Assembly (NCBI RefSeq): GCF_040253635.1
Contig: NZ_JBEJGX010000003.1
Location: 7,279,501 to 7,343,500 of the forward strand
Length of the DNA stretch: 64,000 nucleotides
Origin: Streptomyces sp. Edi2
GTDB lineage: Bacteria > Actinomycetota > Actinomycetes > Streptomycetales > Streptomycetaceae
Direction: 5' to 3'
A program made the translations under genes and the position numbers. The notes under the pieces were generated by a model. It had not been told where the DNA came from. It did not search any database and saw nothing but the letters and a program-made list of their open reading frames with translations. This document shows positions 63,917 through 64,000 of this stretch, piece by piece (positions within the stretch are counted from its first letter, which is position 1; every line of letters starts with the position of its first letter).

Positions 63917-64000
63917 GCGAAGACCCCTCGGCACGCAGAGTGATCCAACCACTCAACTGGTCATTCCGTTAGGAGTTATAAGTAGCCCGGACGGGCCGGA

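Overview
The window is GC-rich actinobacterial chromosome. It has GTG/TTG starts, strong third-position GC, long gene-free antisense frames, Streptomyces-type regulators, LAXTG sortase substrates and an E-less urease cluster. The organism is most likely a Streptomyces or a close relative. I see no tRNA or rRNA gene and no CRISPR array.

Region 1 (1-10.4 kb) holds ordinary chromosomal genes. There is an APC-superfamily permease with a possible c-di-AMP (ydaO-like) leader, a small DUF4118-like membrane protein, a DoxX protein and a methyltransferase. Two related secreted proteins follow, one carrying a LAXTG sorting signal. Then come an XRE regulator with two tiny cysteine-containing ORFs downstream, and a DinB protein.

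Region 2 (10.4-29.2 kb) is the most interesting part. A Crp/Fnr regulator precedes nine co-directional, mostly overlapping genes. In order they are: a class III nucleotide-cyclase-like protein, a P-loop (STAND-like) ATPase with helical repeats, an SPFH-like protein, a Pycsar-effector-type membrane protein, a membrane-anchored vWA protein, a tubulin/FtsZ-like protein, an unknown membrane protein, a pseudokinase fused to a GTPase, and a tail-anchored GAP1-like protein. The combination looks like an NTP-dependent conflict or signalling system in which nucleotide sensing, a GTPase switch, a cytoskeletal-type NTPase and membrane effectors work as one unit.

Region 3 (29.2-43.1 kb) contains rsgA with a possible leader peptide, an Ada-AraC-AlkA fusion, a DUF456 protein, a PP2C-like protein, pyruvate oxidase, a GH38 alpha-mannosidase, an anti-sigma-type ATPase and a DUF2637 membrane protein. 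Several spacers carry short tandem repeats.

Region 4 (43.1-47.7 kb) is a degenerate island. It has one DinB gene bracketed by a 22-bp direct repeat, remnants of at least three transposases, and dispersed CTGAC-type repeat motifs.

Region 5 (47.7-53.3 kb) encodes exported proteins: an SdrD-B-like protein, a Tat-type DyP peroxidase, and a two-gene lipoprotein operon. Region 6 (53.4-57.7 kb) is a complete ISKra4-family element facing a truncated inverted copy. Between them lie an alpha/beta hydrolase and a divergent HxlR regulator. Region 7 (57.8-64 kb) has a NUDIX fragment, the urease operon ureA-B-C-F-G-D, a broken 2'-5' RNA ligase-like gene and an IS5-type remnant.
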